Shown piece after piece: positions 48,472 to 59,734 of a stretch of 64,000 nt of DNA (position 1 is its first letter; each line of letters opens with the position of its first letter). This DNA comes from Alnus glutinosa (taxonomy: Eukaryota > Streptophyta > Magnoliopsida > Fagales > Betulaceae), in contig NC_084888.1 in NCBI RefSeq assembly GCF_958979055.1, positions 8,665,501 to 8,729,500 of the forward strand, read 5' to 3'. Below the pieces are notes generated by a model, which saw only the letters and a program-made list of their open reading frames with translations, was not told the DNA's origin and searched no databases. The translations under genes and the position numbers were made by a program.

Positions 48472-50040
48472 GGAGTAGAAAAGCCCAAACCAGGTTTCCC
48501 CTCAGAATGTTCAGTGAAGACACACTCCCTCATTTGTTCTTTATGAAAAGAACAATCAAGTAATAGCCAACACTAAAGATATTTTATACAGTGATATAGC
48601 CAATATATTTAATCATTACATTTATGAGCCAAAATCATGACAGCATCACAATCTTCATCTTATGATGGAATGCACCCTTCATTTATGTTGATTTTTATGT
48701 CCTAGCATACCCTAAAGATATTTTACCTATGATTTCAAAGCCTACATTTGTCATTTATTTATTTTTCAAAATTGAAGGTCAGTTTGGAAGGTCTTAAACT
48801 CAGTCCAGACAGTATTGACCCCGATCATTATGTATTCAAGTACAGCTGCATGTATGTAAGCTATAAGACAGAGAAATCCCATTGTGGGATAAACAAACAA
48901 TTAGTAGGTTTAACATGCATTAGAGAAGGTTGTCTGGTGCATCTTTGAGTTTCCCCAAACCTGTACCCAAAGATGTGTTGGAAAAGTACCATCGATTTCG
49001 TATTTTTCTGTTTCTTTAACAGCCTTCAATGCACTTGACCTTTCAGCATAATGGATGAACCCAAAATCCCGTTTGCCACCAGCTTTGCCAGGTGGCATAA
49101 CCACTTTTGTCACTTCCCCGTGGCGCTGAAACAGTTCCTTCAGTTTTTCGGTACTAGTGTTCTCAGGAATGTTTTTGACATAAAGAGCTTTAACCTGAGA
49201 ATGCCAAAACAAATAATACAGTTTTGTAAGCCCAGAAGATTATATTTGCAGAACTTGGACTCTGCAACTTTTGCACAAAAGAGGATGTAGCATTTACAAC
49301 TCTCAACTCCACAGAGATAGCAGCAACTATAAACCATAGATTTCTCCCCTAAAGTATGCAAGAAGTTTCAAGAAGTACAAGTTTGGGTATCAAAATTTCA
49401 TCAAATAAACATTTTGGCAAATATCACTGAAACATAATCATTTAAAAAAGCCCTTACATTATACTTAGATCAAGATATCTAGATATTGTCTGAAACTTAT
49501 GGCCAGGTTAACTAGATCAAGCAACCCTTATGAGTGAGTAAGTGTATTGGTATGGTGACTGATGCAGCCAAGACATTCTTAGACACTCCTAAAAATCACT
49601 CAAGTCATTTGCATACTGTCAAGCATGTATTATACTGTAACCACATAGAAGTCCACGTGTTAAACATGAAATACCATTGAGGGAAAAGGATGGGAATACA
49701 AAAAAATTGAGATAAGATTTGAATCATCAGATGCTTTATTGTATATTTAGATCATCCAATAAACTTATTCAGGTTCAGGCATACCTTTGTGTGTGTGTGC
49801 ACATGTGTGTATACTAAATTGGCCACATACACTTGTCCTCCTAGCAACATAAGATGAAGATTAATCAAAGTGACGAGCCGTAACGGCAATTGTCAACTAA
49901 GCAATTGAACAAGCTTCCTATGAGCAAAAATCCATATTAGTGAGTCACCATTTTTTTTTTTGATAGGTAATAAACAAAATAGCATTAAAAAGCGTAAAAG
50001 GCGCCCCTAAGCATACATGAAGTATACAAAAAGGACACCA

Positions 50041-50078
<38 letters not shown>

Positions 50079-53000
50079 AAAGGAAGAACACCCGAAAAAC
50101 CCAAAAGAAGAATTCTACATCAAACCCCCAACTTCTTGCCCCTAACCCGGCTAGAACCCACTCCCCTAGCATCGAAATTAACAGAACATTCTAGATTTTT
50201 GACCTCTCTTTTCCCCTTTTTCCTTTTTATCTCCTTAACCTTCTTAGAAGGGGAATCAGAGTCATAGCGCTCATCCTCAATCAAAGTCAAAAAATCCAGA
50301 AATCCCTTCTGATCAGATCCCACAAACGAAACCCCCATCGTGTGAAAACACGACCTACTATCTTTCACTACCCTGGGGTAAACAACAACACTTTCCTTCG
50401 AATCATTCCCTTTTGAAGATTCCCACACCTCAAAGACTCCAGATGACAAACCAGGTAATTGGGGGCACCCAAACACAGAGGAGAACGGCCTTGGCCACTG
50501 AGGAAACAAGACCCACTGAAAAGGGAGAATGGAAGCCGAAACCCCGGAAGGACCTCCGAACTTCCCAAAAAGAGGAACCCCGCCAAAACTCCTCACCAAG
50601 GCAGGGGCATCCGAATGCACCATTGCCTGCCGAAGGAGAGATCCTGAAGGAGCACCAGAAGCAACGCCGACGGAAGCAAGCCCAGCACCGCCTGACGAGG
50701 CACTAGGCTCACCAAACTGAAATTCCTCAACGCCCGACCTCACCAAGACAGAGCCAGCCGACGGAAGAACCACTGCCTGCCGATGGATGAGCCCTGAACC
50801 GAAAAAACTTGAAACCAAAGAAGACCGCACCCCAGAAGGAAGATCACTCAGAAGCATTGGAGGATGCAACACCGGCGCCGGAAGGGGGGGAAGAACGGTA
50901 GCCTGATTGACAGACTCGACCACTGGAACGAGCTGCCGATCCCTAGAACCAACCTCGGAATGTGACAGACCCAGATCCACCCCAGGATCTGCCGCTGACA
51001 TCATGTCTGGCCGAAGAACGCTCCCATGGACTTCCGCCGAACACTGAAGACACCCCGGACCCGATCCCCGCCCCGAAATCGCACCAGAAACCGAAGCAGC
51101 TTATGGCCCGAAACAGCGTCCAACTTGGCATTGGGCATAATCACTTTGGCCCCAGCCCGAAACCCTTTAAAAATAGACTTAACCCTCTTAAGCACCCGGC
51201 CCGCCACAAAACCCACCCTACGTTTAAACCCAAACAAAGACTTAGAGCCCAACTTTTTCGAAAAGCCACAGGCCCAAACCAGCGCATTGGAGAAGCGGCC
51301 CAGAATTTCAAAAACCTTCTCGAACACTCCAAACACGCCATCCCCTTGCAGAGAAACGTCACCCTCAACATTTGAATCCCTGGACACGCCAGCCAGTCTA
51401 CAGACACAACCTCGAGACCTGAAATGATCATCTACATGATGGTCCATGCCTGAGGGGCCAACCGCTTGCTCCTCCAGAATGGAGCAATCTCTCACCTGAC
51501 GTACCGCCCCCATCTCCATTCCCCGCAGCTGCGTCTTCTCCACGACGCACTTGACCGGCAAAGGCCAATCTCCAACAATCTTTGCCGCAACCCTATTTCC
51601 TGAGACGGTTGCTGCTGAACTCACCACCTCCGCAAACGACGGACGCCTTGTTCCTTTCCCCAGCTTAACGCCCGACGGAAAACCACCAGAGGAAGGTAGA
51701 CAGCCAGAAGTCGAAGACCCAACCGTGGTTCCCAGAAAATCCAGAATTTTGCTCAGCTCCCCGGAAACATGGCTCCACCCTCTCCCATCCCGACCTTCAG
51801 GAAAGAGAATACGTCCTCTCCGGCCTCCGTCAAAAACAGCTACCTCCAAGAACTGCCCAGACCTGTTTTCACCTCTCCGAGTGATGGTCGCCTTAGACCC
51901 CTCCCTAAAGGATTTAACGAAATCCTCGATCCCAGGATTACCCAAAACTTCTTACACCCTCGACAGCATCCACGTAGTGCAGCTCAACCCGAAAACAGCA
52001 AAGCCTGAAAACCCTTTCCTCTTTTCCTCCACATGAAGCACGCAGACCCTGTTTCCACCGAGAATCGGAAGGACTTCGCCTCCACAAAGAACCGGCTCTC
52101 CATCAGGCCGAAACCGACACCCCTACAAGCAAAGCATCCCTTCCAACAGAACGAAAAAATTAAACCCACCACCCAGGAAACTCCAAGAAAAGGCAAGAGA
52201 GAACAACGGAGAGACAGATAGCTAAGAGAGACAAACTTAGTGAGTCGGCCACTAGTTCTCACAAACAAAATATCCTTGTCTCATGCAATCTTCAACACTA
52301 CTTTTATACATTGGTCAAACAATGAACCTATTTTATTTCGACCATCATGCCATGGCCCTTGATTATATTTAAGGGGAACTTAGATACAAGAAAGATAAAT
52401 TGATTTGCATCAATGAAGAATGAATTCTTTTCTCCATATAGTTTCTATAGACTTATATCAATGGACATAGAGGTGAATATAATGTAGGACCAATTGCTAT
52501 CATATTTTCCCAGCTCGTCTGCTCAGATCTTCTTTAACAGAGTTATGAATTATGAAGCACAGAAGTAAAACAGGGAAAGAGCATTTCTTTGAGCATTTTA
52601 AGAATGCTTTTAAGGAATTCGTATTGTTTGACATTAACAGATTTACCTGAGAAGCAGCAGAATGATCTGGTGCACTCTTTGGATCAGCCCAGGTAACGGT
52701 TGGGGTATTGCCATCCAACTTGAACTTTGCATTTGACATTTTCTGCCTCGAATAATCGGCACAAGCATTATTGTAATACAAAACAAAAGCAAAACCACGA
52801 TTTCTGGTTGGATTTTGAGGATCCTGAAAATAAATGAAGCAATGTTGCTTACAAGGTAAGCATTTACGACTATCCAATCTTATAGTGAGTCCAAAGCAAT
52901 ATTCAATTTGAAATCCAACCTTTATGAGCTCAATGTTTTCAACTCCAGGACCAACCTCCTCAATGACTTTTCTAAACTCATCCTCTGTCCAGCTCTTTGG

Positions 53001-53765
53001 AACATTACCAATGAATAGTCTGTGCTTAGTTTCAGACAGCGAACACCTTAAGTTTTTACCCTGTAGTGATAAAAGATATCAAAAAATACTGCCAAGCCAC
53101 AACAATCTAACAAAAGGACAACAGATTTTTAAAAAGCACCATGATTACCTTGAATTCTTTGGTATGCAACTCTTCAATGGCCTTCTGCGCAACCTCTTTT
53201 GTTTTAAATGCTATGAAAGCATAACCCTTGGCATCACCAGTGTCCTTATCTTTCATCAATCTTACCTAAAAAGCAAAAACCCTTATTAAAAACTACCAAA
53301 AAACGCAAGCACAGGCATAAGAGGTTACAGTCCAACCTCAAGAACTTCGCCTATTAGCTCACAGAGATCCCTCAAATCTTCTTCCAGGGCATCTCGAGGA
53401 AGTCCACCAATGAAGACTTCAGACCCATGGGGAGGAAGAGCAAGAAGTTCGGCATGCTTCTCTTTCACATCCTCACCAACTGAAGTAGCAGGCTTTTCTT
53501 CATCTTCCACGGATTCGGAGGCAATGTGGTTTCTATTCTGTTCTGGCGATTGATTTTTCCCACTAGCCCCAGTTATAGAGTCCTCATGTACTTCTTCAAC
53601 ATTCTCTTCAGCATTTTCATACCCAACTCCATCTACTCCATCATCATCTATTTGTTCTTCAACATCATCGTCTTCTATTTGTTCTTCAACATCATCGTCC
53701 ATCTCTTCCATATAATTGTCTTCATCAAGATCCACCCGCTCTTCAACTTCTGTGCCTTCAGCCAT
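47365..53765 (-). CDS. LIF2: hnRNP Q/SYNCRIP-like triple-RRM protein, LIF2 orthologue
   Basis: RNA-binding protein whose Arabidopsis counterpart (LHP1-INTERACTING FACTOR 2) partners the Polycomb-associated LHP1 and affects flowering and cell fate. Eight coding exons on the minus strand: 53765-53337, 53265-53149, 53060-52920, 52823-52647, 49194-48990, 47976-47798, 47716-47631, 47500-47365; all GT-AG, 489 residues. An acidic N-terminus has a duplicated DDDVEEQI. RRM1 is about 115-190 (VFIGGLP, KGYAFIAF), RRM2 about 194-278 (LFIGNVP, RGFAFVLY), RRM3 about 290-372 (LYVKNIP, DFGFIHY). A Gly/Pro/Tyr-rich tail ends RGRRYRPY. Introns 5 and 7 are phase 1 and phase 2, the others phase 0. Intron 4 is 3.4 kb because of a LINE. 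A leader intron probably separates the ATG exon from a first exon near 54.8 kb. Confidence 0.94.
48341..48391 (-). mobile_element. Ultra-short LINE tail insertion with 20-bp target duplication
   Basis: TAGTATAGTACTTCATTCTT occurs twice (48341-48360 and 48372-48391), separated only by TTTTTGATAAG. On the minus strand the insert is CTTATC plus a short poly(A), matching the end of LINE 3' tails such as the one in intron 4 (TTACCTATCAAAA). It reads as a retrotransposition event that copied only the last few bases of the RNA. It lies in LIF2 intron 5. Confidence 0.75.
48432..48468. repeat. (TA)n flanked by a 12-bp direct repeat
   Basis: TAGTGGGAGTAG stands on both sides of about 18 TA units in LIF2 intron 5. 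Confidence 0.85.
50120..51004 (-). CDS. LINE ORF1, C-terminal part
   Basis: Open frame of 294 codons within the LINE. It is rich in Ser, Gly, Pro and Val for its first 180 residues. It ends with a basic stretch (KKVKEIKRKKGKREVKNLE) and CSVNFDARG, a phrase that in intact plant LINEs lies just before the ORF2 start. In intact relatives ORF1 is an RNA-binding protein of the retrotransposition particle. Its ATG overlaps the stop of the upstream frame by four bases (ATGA), which may be a frameshifted single ORF1 or a coupled pair. Unlikely to serve the host. Confidence 0.65.
   Translation of the reverse strand: MMSAADPGVDLGLSHSEVGSRDRQLVPVVESVNQATVLPPLPAPVLHPPMLLSDLPSGVRSSLVSSFFGSGLIHRQAVVLPSAGSVLVRSGVEEFQFGEPSASSGGAGLASVGVASGAPSGSLLRQAMVHSDAPALVRSFGGVPLFGKFGGPSGVSASILPFQWVLFPQWPRPFSSVFGCPQLPGLSSGVFEVWESSKGNDSKESVVVYPRVVKDSRSCFHTMGVSFVGSDQKGFLDFLTLIEDERYDSDSPSKKVKEIKRKKGKREVKNLECSVNFDARGVGSSRVRGKKLGV
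51001..51945 (-). CDS. LINE ORF1, N-terminal/middle part
   Basis: Open frame of 314 codons. The opening NPGIEDFVKSFREGSKA, followed by GQFLEVAVFDGGRRG and LFPEGRDGRGW, is the conserved ORF1 head of plant L1-type LINEs. A Cys-containing central region and a basic stretch follow. The extreme N-terminus (MESRFFVEAKSF..., minus strand 52103-51984) is in another frame and ends at a stop, so ORF1 is already broken at its start. Confidence 0.65.
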   Translation of the reverse strand: MGNPGIEDFVKSFREGSKATITRRGENRSGQFLEVAVFDGGRRGRILFPEGRDGRGWSHVSGELSKILDFLGTTVGSSTSGCLPSSGGFPSGVKLGKGTRRPSFAEVVSSAATVSGNRVAAKIVGDWPLPVKCVVEKTQLRGMEMGAVRQVRDCSILEEQAVGPSGMDHHVDDHFRSRGCVCRLAGVSRDSNVEGDVSLQGDGVFGVFEKVFEILGRFSNALVWACGFSKKLGSKSLFGFKRRVGFVAGRVLKRVKSIFKGFRAGAKVIMPNAKLDAVSGHKLLRFLVRFRGGDRVRGVFSVRRKSMGAFFGQT

Positions 53766-53779
53766 AGCTCCTTCACGTC

Positions 53780-54781
53780 CTAGACTTTTTCATCCACATA
53801 AGAATTTGCAAAAACCACATAAGAATTTACAGGCTTTCATGGTACTCGCAAAAGATACAAAAACCACATAAGAATTTTCATAATGATGATCATCGCAGGA
53901 AGCAAATAGGAATCTAAGGCCAAGAGGACGGTCACAATCAAAAAAGGATTTCATAGTAGTTTTTCGGCTGGAGGCCAGCGGAACTGCAATCCCAGTAAAA
54001 CTTAAAAGGACGATGTACGAGATGCTACAGGAGTGAATTTCATTAAGGGCCCCTAATGCTATATGAGTGAAATCACCATTTTGGTTGCTACAACTGCAAC
54101 TCCAGCCTCGCTTTATTAAATCCAAGCATGGCAACCAATTTATATGGGCAAACTAAGTCTAAAATAGGAAGACGACACATAAAGGATTTTTTAATTTTTT
54201 TTTTTCCAAAACGGGCATCAGGATAAACAAGAAGCAAAGTTCATCAAAAGATTTTAATGCGCATATCCAAACAACCTATGTAATTGAATAAAATAAAAAG
54301 AACGTGACATAAAAAGAGACTAACCCACCTATGGTTAAGCAAATAAAAATAAGTTTGAAAGGGAAAACGAACTCGGTCAAGGAGCCCAGAAATGCAAATC
54401 TTCGAATAGATAGCGCAACACAGTTTACAATCATTGCAATAAAAATTAATTGTAATCAGAATGACAAAATCAAGGAAAATAAGGAAATAGCAAGAAGCTA
54501 AATCTTAAGCCCTATTGAGGAAGAATACTCACATATAAGAGATATCAAATCCAAAACCAGAAATAGAAATGAAGGGCTTGTGGAGCAAGAACCAGTGAAC
54601 AAAACCCACAAAATGATATTATTTTCTGAGACCATAGATGAAGAGATAGAGGGAGATTTGTAGGGTTTGAGCAATGAAAATGATGAGCAGAAGCGACACA
54701 AGAATACATGGGGGCGGCAATTTTGGCAAACAAAAATCAAAGCCGAAAATGAAAGGAATAGAAAGTGAGAGTTATGCATAC
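53780..54781 (-). other. Predicted LIF2 leader intron
   Basis: On the minus strand, CCCCACTG/GTATGCAT at 54782/54781 is a good donor, and AAAAAGTCTAG at 53780 a good acceptor, 14 bases before the ATG. The first, non-coding exon would be about 54782-54850. No long coding frame lies in between. Confidence 0.5.
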
Positions 54782-54933
54782 CAGTGGGGTTGAGATTAGG
54801 TTTTTGCTTTGGTTTCTCTTTGCGTAGAGAGAGAGGGAGGCTGGAGGGGTGTAGTCGTGGCGTGGGTGGGTTTTATCCGACGAGCACGAGACTCCCAAAT
54901 GGGTATTATTTCATTATTTCCAGAAGCCCCTAT

Positions 54934-55150
54934 TTGTGAACGTGGGCAGTGATAAGGAGAGACAGGGTTTAGTCCTCGTATGATGTTATACCCACTCATA
55001 TTATGCCACGTCACTCAACTTTCTTTCCCCAACCCCCCCCCCCCTTGTGAACGTGGGCAGTGATAAGGAGAGACAGGGTTTAGTCCTGGTATGATGTTAT
55101 ACCCACTCATATTATGCCACATCACTCAACTTTCTTTCCCCAACCCCCCC
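54934..55150 (+). repeat. 111-bp tandem duplication with poly(C) ends, LIF2 upstream
   Basis: Two nearly identical units begin TTGTGAACGTGGGCAGTGAT (54934 and 55045) and end TTTCTTTCCCCAACCC plus a C run; the second C run (about 55143-55166) is longer. They lie about 100-300 bases upstream of the predicted LIF2 first exon, in or near its promoter. Confidence 0.9.
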
Positions 55151-55166
55151 CCCCCCCCCCCCCCCC

Positions 55167-55866
55167 TCCCCCTCCCCCTTGAGATTTTAGTCATTAGCTC
55201 TATTGGATTTTTCTTGGAAATGTCTAAATCAAAAAAGCAAAAAAAATATTTCAAGTTTTTTATTTCTTTAATTTTTTAGTTTTATATATTTTATATTTAT
55301 ATTTTTTTTATTATGAGCGATACGTATCGTCATTTTATTGGCTCTGACATGACACACTAATGGAATCCGTTAAGTTTTTTTACACAATTTGATTGCAATG
55401 AGTGATTTAATTTTTTGCCATACCCCAGAGACCTCTTAGTTCATTTTGATACCATATAGAGCTAATTGTAAATCAAGTAAATCATATTGATTGATTTTGC
55501 ATTTTTCCCTTTAAATTTTAACATCTTATTTTTCAATTTCGTTATTTGAATATGACATCTCTATTAGACATTCCGTCAAATTTGTTCATGAACACCCTAT
55601 CCCCATCTCTAGACTTCTCACATGGTTTACGCAATCATTCTTGTGTTTGGTATGCATGTGAAACATATGAGCACTTCTTTAATATTGGAATACCCAAATG
55701 TTGAAAGGCCCATGGGCTAGCTAAAGGCATGTCGGCCCAAAGACAATCTCAATTTAGGCTTAAAGCTCGAGCTCACCGAGCAGCATATGTAGATGATATA
55801 CTAGAACCCTTTCCCTTGCATATACCCCAAACGGTAATAATTTTATAAGGAATGATATCTGCCTAT
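55167..55866. other. Intergenic, no gene
   Basis: AT-rich spacer between the LIF2 promoter and the retroelement block; no features beyond short T and A runs. Confidence 0.5.
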
Positions 55867-55992
55867 TTATTAACTTGCTTCTCTAAAACTTGCATGATAA
55901 GGAAATGAGTTGTTGGTGACACTCCCTTTGACGTCATTTGTGAGGATGACAGTTCTAACCAAGTCGTTTTTCTTTGAGACAAAAGATTGGCC

Positions 55993-56955
55993 ATGGCAAA
56001 CACATGGTCTAGGAGCACTCAGGAGGCCTCTAATTTGCCAATACCTCTGGTCAACCAAACCCCCAAACAAATCCTCGAGTCAGTCATCGACCGAATCCTT
56101 AGCAACATCCTCCACTAAATCTTCAAACAAATTCTCATCTACATCCTCCACCAAACCCCTAAGAACAAAGCCTTCTAGCAATGGAAAACAATCTCAATTA
56201 GATCACCAAAAGCATCAACCTCATTCTCCAGCAAATTTTCGAGTTGATGCAATTATGCCAGCCCAACCCAAACCAGGTTTCCCAGGTTGCCGAGGCAGCT
56301 TGTAACAACCAATTAGAGCCAAACCTGAAAGTTAATGGAGAAAACTGTGAGAGCATCAAGGGGAACAATGCTGAGAAGAACCGTCTACCGTCGGCCTGAC
56401 GAGAACCAGACGGATAGATGAATGCTCATCTCAACGAGTTGCAAGCCAAATTTGAATAAGTTGTCGAGAAGGCCGACAACAAGCACTCTTCAGTCGTTGA
56501 TATTATCCATTATCCTCCAAGGAACCAACCTTCCCTTCACAAGGAAGGTTGTAGAACTAGCTCTCCCTTTGAAATTCAGGGTCCCCCAAATCGACTTGTA
56601 CAACAAGACTAAGGATCCTAGTGATCACATAGAAATATATCGTGCCTACATGACCCAGTAAGGGGCCCTAGAAGAGATCACGTGACGGGCCCTCCCACCC
56701 ACATTGAAAGGACCTGCGTGGAATGGTTCGGTAGCCTCCCGCCAAGATCGATTGAGTCATTCGTTGATTTGGACAAACAGTTCCTTATCCACTTATTTGC
56801 TCACATTAAAGCAAAGGGAAAATGAGTCCCTTAAGGATTTAATGGCTCACTTCAACTGGAAAAAGCTTTCAATGGACGATCCAAACGAGAAAGTAATCAT
56901 ACATACTTTCCTCGACGGAATATGGTCGTGCGATCGAACATTCGATCGATCCTAG
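55993..56955 (+). pseudogene. Ty3/gypsy-type gag relic
   Basis: Plus-strand fragments in more than one frame show the start of a plant Ty3-type gag. An N-terminal piece is at 55993-56120 (MANTWSRSTQEASN). The conserved gag head is at 56422-56661 (PLKFRVPQIDLYNKTKDPSDHIE). The gag core continues at 56704-56955 (TLKQRENESLKDLMAHFN, DPNEKVIIHTFLDGI). Several stops and frame changes interrupt it; no protease, reverse transcriptase or integrase follows. It ends abruptly where the GATCGATC repeat begins. Gag forms the particle of the element; this copy is dead. Confidence 0.75.
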
Positions 56956-57412
56956 TGCATTATTCTGATCGATCTTGGTGCACTAGTTCAATTCATTGTG
57001 GTACAATCAAAGTATCGATTGAATGGCTGATCGATCTTAGTGCATTAGTTCGATCGATCGAATTCTATGGATTTTGTATTATCCTTTTGCACTAGTATGA
57101 TCGATCGTGATAAGATTGAACGATCAATCAAACTTCAGATGATTGAAGGTTCGACTGAATATCTAATCGATCCTAGTGCATTAGTCCAATCGTCGTGATG
57201 CGATCAAATGATCGATCGAACTCTATGAATTTTGTATTATCCTTGTGCATTAGTCCGATCGATCGAGACAAGATTGAATAATCGATCAAACTTGACATGA
57301 TTGAAGGTTCGATCGAATGTCCGATCAATCCTAGTGCATTAGTTTGATCGATTGTGATACAATACTATTGCATTAGTTCGATCAATCTTAGTGCACTAGT
57401 TTGACTCATTTA
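56925..57412 (+). repeat. GATCGATC-rich tandem repeat, about 150-bp unit
   Basis: Variants of CGATC(C/T)TAGTGCATTAGT(T/C)CGATCG recur about every 60-100 bases. Higher-order units share ATGATCGATCGAA, TATGAATTTTGTATTATCCT, GTGCATTAGT and GATTGAAGGTTCGA, at about 57025-57165 and 57165-57325. Decayed partial units lie on both sides. Confidence 0.75.
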
Positions 57413-58039
57413 CGTATATGGCAGTGAGATTCGAATATGCTATTAAATTATTTTATTTTATTAATTTAAAATTTAATCTTTGTTCTTTATATTCATTTAG
57501 TAATAAAAGAACATTTACAATAAAAAAAATATCTTTCAAATCTATATATGAAACTAAAAAATATCTTTCAAATATATTAGCAAGGATAGGTATTTGTCGT
57601 CGCTAATAGTCAAATAATCAGTGATGACATTTTATCAACATTTTATGTCGTATCTGATAGTTGAACTATCAATGTCGACTACTTGACTTCTATGGGCCAA
57701 CATTGAGAACTTTATATTAGCGAGCGGTGACCCACGATTGCCATTGATAGGAAAACGACTTCGTTTCCATGGCGCTCTGTGTAAAATTTTTTGGCACTTT
57801 CTTGAAAATTTTCACACCAAAAATTTTATACCCTTAAAGTCCACTTGATCACTTATACCCCCTAAATCATTTTTTTCTCTTCTCTCTCGGCTCTCTCTTC
57901 GTCTTCATCTGAAAGTCTAGGCAAAAATTCTATTCTTTTCTCTCGATTCTCTCTTGCTTTCTCTCATTTGGCTCTTTTTCTCCCACTCTTTGTAGACGCA
58001 TAGAATTAAGCATCATCTAGGTAAAAAATTTCTCCCTCA

Positions 58040-58071
<32 letters not shown>

Positions 58072-58435
58072 TATTTTCTTTCCCTTTTTCTATCTTAGCA
58101 ATTAATCCCAACTTTGATGCCGAAAATTTTGGGTTCCTCTTTTCTTGGCCAAGAATGTTAAGGAAAGGTTTTTGGTTTTTTCTTTTTATTTTCTGTTTGG
58201 TTGAGCTTCACCCGAATGGATGTTGTTCGCTTTAGAAATTTTGGGTTGAGTTTTGTTGGGTTTCTTTGGCTATATGGGGTAATAGGAGGAATTTGTTGGT
58301 GTTTTGTTGTTGATATTTTAGTGGGTATTAAGGAGTGGGCCGAATGAGGTATGGAAGAGTTTTCATGGATTCCTCTTGTTAAATTTTTGATTGTATCTTC
58401 TCTACTTAAAAATAAAAAATCTTTTTTCCTAAACC

Positions 58436-58468
<33 letters not shown>

Positions 58469-58492
58469 TTTTTCCTTTCTCTTCATGACACA

Positions 58493-58536
<44 letters not shown>

Positions 58537-59551
58537 CTCTTGTCTTGATGTAGTTTCTTTTTCTTTGTGCTTTGCTTAAGATAATGAAAATGGGAGTTGG
58601 GTTTCAATTTCTTATCTTGGTTTATTTTGATTTTGGGTTTTGTTTTGAAATTTCTTTGGACTAGCTCTAAGAGCTTAATGGGTTTTATTTGGGTTGGAAT
58701 TTTTGAGTTTTCTCTTGCTTCCGTTTTCAACTGAAAATGAGTGAGATTTTTGTTTATTATGGTTTGATTTTCCTTTTTGTTTTGTTAGAGCATCGATTAG
58801 GCATTGGGAGAAAGCTTTTGGGTCTTCTTTCTATCTTGGCCGAATGGGCTAGGTGGGTGAATTCCTCTTGCTCCCCTATTTCGGTTGTGCTTCACCGAAT
58901 AGGTTGGAGAATTGTGATCCTTTTGATTTTTGATTGCTGGTTGAGAGCAGATGTGTTTCTTGATGAGGATTTGTTTTTGGTTGATCTTTGCTGGGATTTC
59001 TCTTGGCTCTAACCAAATGGGTATGTCAATGGAAGAGTTGTCCTCTGAGTTATGTTGGCTCTTGATCTAAAATGGTATTGGCTGTTTTTGGGTTGAATTT
59101 TTTGTGAATTCCCTTAGGTGATCGATTGGGTGTTAGTGTAGAGTTTTGGCATTTCTTTCCTCTCTAGGGACGTTAGACTCCACGTAAGTTGGGGTTGGAA
59201 AGGAATTGTATTTATAATACTCTATTTCTAACAAACAAAATGCAAACTAGTGATAATTTTGGAGCACCCAAAAAAAAAATATATCAAATAACTTAATATC
59301 AAATGCCAAAACACACTGCACAACTAGCTCAATTGAACTAAAATTTTGAAATGAATTAATCTTTTCAAGGAGTAATAGCCATTATTAACCTTTCTAAACA
59401 TGCAAATTATTTTTATTTACTAGATTTTTTTTTACGACAATATATTGAGTTTCATCATTTTTTTATTCTTCAATTTTGGAAATTTCTTTTAAAAGTTAGG
59501 ACGATGTTCTGTTGGTACTCTGATCCATGTACTTGTGTTCATTAAAGTAAC
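57413..59551. other. Intergenic, low-complexity, no supported gene
   Basis: Contains (CT)n at 58038-58066, poly(A) at 58439-58466 and poly(T) at 58498-58536. Frames at 58158-58730 (-) and 58737-59012 (+) are Lys- or Leu/Phe-rich with no domain and are rejected. Phrases such as TTCACCGAAT and GGCCGAATG recur, suggesting an old repeat. Confidence 0.45.
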
Positions 59552-59734
59552 GAGATATGATACATTGCCACCCCAATACACAACTTCTGACCACCTTTAT
59601 CCACATGTCAACTTTTACTTTTTTTTTTTTTTTTTTTTAGAAAAAAAAAACCCTCAAGCTAGCTAGGAGACCACCTTACCACATGGACAATGTGGTTAAG
59701 AGATGTGTCTTGGGATGGCAAAAGATCATATATC
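59552..59734. mobile_element. Mutator-type MITE, 183 bp, 9-bp target duplication
   Basis: Start GAGATATGATAC and end GATCATATATC are inverted, with CACCTTTATCCACATG-like blocks inside pairing with TTACCACATGGACAATGTGG. TAAAGTAAC flanks both sides (59543-59551 and 59735-59743). It is related to 2402-2583 and to the piece at 19535-19716. Confidence 0.8.

Larger units (their letters stand above)
49947..52236 (-). mobile_element. Non-LTR (LINE/L1-type) element with ORF1 but no ORF2
   Basis: Minus-strand element in LIF2 intron 4, same orientation as the gene. The 3' end is the typical plant LINE tail (TATGCTTAGGGGCGCC..., TTACCTATC then poly(A), 49951-49970). TTAGTGAGTC lies at both edges (49937-49946, 52237-52246) and similarity extends to about 14 bases with one gap, consistent with a target duplication. 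The body encodes only an ORF1-like region in two or three pieces, then jumps to the 3' tail. No endonuclease or reverse transcriptase is present. A 37-base poly(A) on the plus strand (50041-50077) lies between ORF1 and the tail. Confidence 0.85.

Noticed and set aside
50413..52036. Plus-strand open frames up to 161 codons
   Set aside because: Antisense shadows of the minus-strand LINE ORF1 frames, which have the conserved LINE sequence.
58158..58730. 190-codon minus-strand frame
   Set aside because: Driven by poly(T)/poly(A) tracts, Lys- and Phe-rich, with no domain.
58737..59012. 91-codon plus-strand hydrophobic frame
   Set aside because: Leu/Phe/Trp-rich only because the DNA is T- and G-rich; no conserved motif and no splice context.
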